Source: a virus
DNA: 29,949 nucleotides
Strand: one strand, 5' to 3'
IMG/VR virus record: IMGVR_UViG_3300024520_000358
Coordinates: 1-29,949 of that record
The notes under the pieces are model-generated. The model searched no databases. It had not been told where the DNA came from and was given only the letters and a program-made list of their open reading frames with translations. Positions 28,842 through 29,949 of this stretch are shown one piece after another (position 1 is the stretch's first letter; each line of letters begins with the position of its first letter). The translations under genes and the position numbers were made by a program.

Positions 28842-29832
28842 AGAAATCAGTTTGGAGGAAGCAAGGAAACTTGTGGCGGGGGCGACTTCTGCGGTCGCAC
28901 CCGCTCCTCCCGAAACTGAACCACCTGTGGTTGAGGGGGTTTCCCCCGAAGATCTACGCAGATTATTTACTTCTAAAGGCGAACAAGTTCGTCGTATGCG
29001 GCATGACCTACGTGCTGGTAATGAATGGAGTTTCGGGGTCAGGTCTTTTGATGAGGCCACACTTGGCGGGGCCAGACCAGGGCAGTTAGTGACCTTGATA
29101 GGTAGATCGCATACAGGAAAAACGTTGCTGGCGATGAACATGGTTGCCAAGAACAGAAACCATCGCACCCTGTGGGTCAGCCCCGATGAAACGGAAACAA
29201 TGTTTTGGGGACGGTACTCGTCTATTCGTTTGGAGTATGACCAGAAAGAATGGATCACTCGGCTGATCCGCGAAGATCCCAAGGCATGGGAACGGGTCGA
29301 ACAAATCATGCAAGACGAAACCAATTTGCATTTCGAGTCCACAGGTATGAGCGTGGACGACTTAGACAAAGCGTTACGCATTGCGTCCACCACTCTGTGG
29401 GGAGGTAAACGGCCAGAAGTTTTGGTTTACGATTTCCTTGAACTGATTAGAGGAGGAGAATCGGGGGACGCAGCCAGCGTCCAAGCCAAGATTGAATCAT
29501 TCAAACAACTGGTATCGGACTGGCGATTGGTGGGTGTCATCATCCACCAATCAGGTAGAGGCACGGGGAACCGTGGCAAGGCTGGTGGTTTGGAGGCGGG
29601 CAGGTACGCATCCACAAGTGAAAGCCATTTCTTAATTGAAACGTGGCGTCGTTGGGATGACACGAACTTGGATGAGGAAACTCGGGCCTATTATGAGGAC
29701 GAAGTTTCCGCTGGCCTGTGGAAAAACAAGGCAGGGGATGGGGAAAAAGCTGAGGTAAACCTCACCATAGACAGCAGTGGACGTATCCTAGAACCAGGAA
29801 TCGCTTGGGAACAAGGGACATTCGATGGATAG
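28834..29832 (+). CDS. RecA/DnaB-like ATPase, probable replicative helicase (332 aa)
   Basis: GTG at 28834 overlaps the upstream gene by 8 nt. The N-terminal 60 residues are acidic/Pro-rich. Walker A is 'LIGRSHTGKTLLA' (G90-T97) and Walker B is 'PEVLVYDFLELI' (D200), followed by 'GVIIHQSGRGTG' (237-244, a DnaB motif-3-like Q). 'TLWVSPDETE' sits at the position of the first DnaB-family catalytic glutamate motif. These match RecA-core hexameric ATPases such as DnaB-like helicases or RadA-type proteins. It lacks a normal DnaB N-terminal primase-binding domain, so a helicase that loads alone or a recombinase is possible. Confidence 0.82.
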   Translation: MAEEISLEEARKLVAGATSAVAPAPPETEPPVVEGVSPEDLRRLFTSKGEQVRRMRHDLRAGNEWSFGVRSFDEATLGGARPGQLVTLIGRSHTGKTLLAMNMVAKNRNHRTLWVSPDETETMFWGRYSSIRLEYDQKEWITRLIREDPKAWERVEQIMQDETNLHFESTGMSVDDLDKALRIASTTLWGGKRPEVLVYDFLELIRGGESGDAASVQAKIESFKQLVSDWRLVGVIIHQSGRGTGNRGKAGGLEAGRYASTSESHFLIETWRRWDDTNLDEETRAYYEDEVSAGLWKNKAGDGEKAEVNLTIDSSGRILEPGIAWEQGTFDG

Positions 29833-29949
29833 CGACGCCGCAAAAGTCTTTGGGAACGTGTTCGAGGGGTTCCCGTATGCGCACGGCACCGACTCTGGTG
29901 GGTGCCGATGGGTACCCGTATCCACAGAATCCCTTGAGAGGCACCTAGA
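29825..29949 (+). CDS. Start of a further gene, probably replication-related (partial)
   Basis: ATG at 29825 overlaps the ATPase TAG by 8 nt, the same overlap as the previous pair, and the frame stays open to the window end. The visible 41 residues, 'MDSDAAKVFGNVFEGFPYAH' and 'GTDSGGCRWVPVSTESLERH', have a phage-protein look ('GFPYAHGTD.GGCRW.PV'). Such openings occur in primase/polymerase-like proteins, but the fragment is too short to be sure. Confidence 0.55.
   Translation, partial: MDSDAAKVFGNVFEGFPYAHGTDSGGCRWVPVSTESLERHL

Overview
The window is part of a tailed double-stranded DNA phage genome (Caudoviricetes). Terminase, portal, scaffold, HK97-fold-type major capsid protein, a head-tail adaptor and a nozzle-like tail protein are present. 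No tape-measure, sheath or tail-tube genes were recognised, which suggests a short-tailed (podovirus-like) particle. The host is not proven. A DUF932 protein, small Cys-rich proteins of the 'CRCxxC..W' type and frequent GTG/TTG starts would fit an actinobacterial host. No integrase was seen.

Layout: two divergent blocks face away from a gene-free control region at about 20.03-20.62 kb. Leftward (minus strand, 20031 to 1) lies the late block. In transcription order it holds the small terminase, a chain of tiny overlapping genes (37, 52 and 55 aa), a membrane-anchored coiled-coil protein, a large terminase split into ATPase and nuclease ORFs, two small proteins, portal, scaffold, major capsid, a stable UUCG hairpin, a small zinc-binding-type protein, adaptor, nozzle-like protein, several small tail or fibre proteins with a beta-propeller protein, and two big putative internal virion proteins. 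The last of these leaves the window and carries a kinase-like region near position 1.

Rightward (plus strand, 20.6 to 29.9 kb) lies the early block. It begins with about ten very small genes (48-122 aa), most separated by strong intergenic hairpins. At nine of these early genes, including the DUF932 gene, the Shine-Dalgarno sequence TGGAGG (or a close variant) is the loop of a short hairpin whose stem differs from gene to gene but stays paired. The block continues with a DUF932 protein, a conserved hypothetical, a compact lysozyme-like endolysin, two tandem HNH endonucleases and a small zinc-finger protein. A second promoter at 27.2 kb then precedes a PD-(D/E)XK exonuclease with a likely Fe-S cluster, a hypothetical, a RecA/DnaB-like ATPase and the start of another gene, which together look like a replication/recombination module.

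The promoter-leader at 20.16 kb and the one at 27.24 kb are copies of the same module: a TATACT -10 box overlapping a (near-)palindromic operator, a hairpin of different sequence, then an identical 15-mer. They probably answer to one regulator. The strongest candidates for something undescribed are the covarying SD-in-loop hairpins and the matching intergenic hairpins. Together they suggest RNA-level control shared by the early genes.
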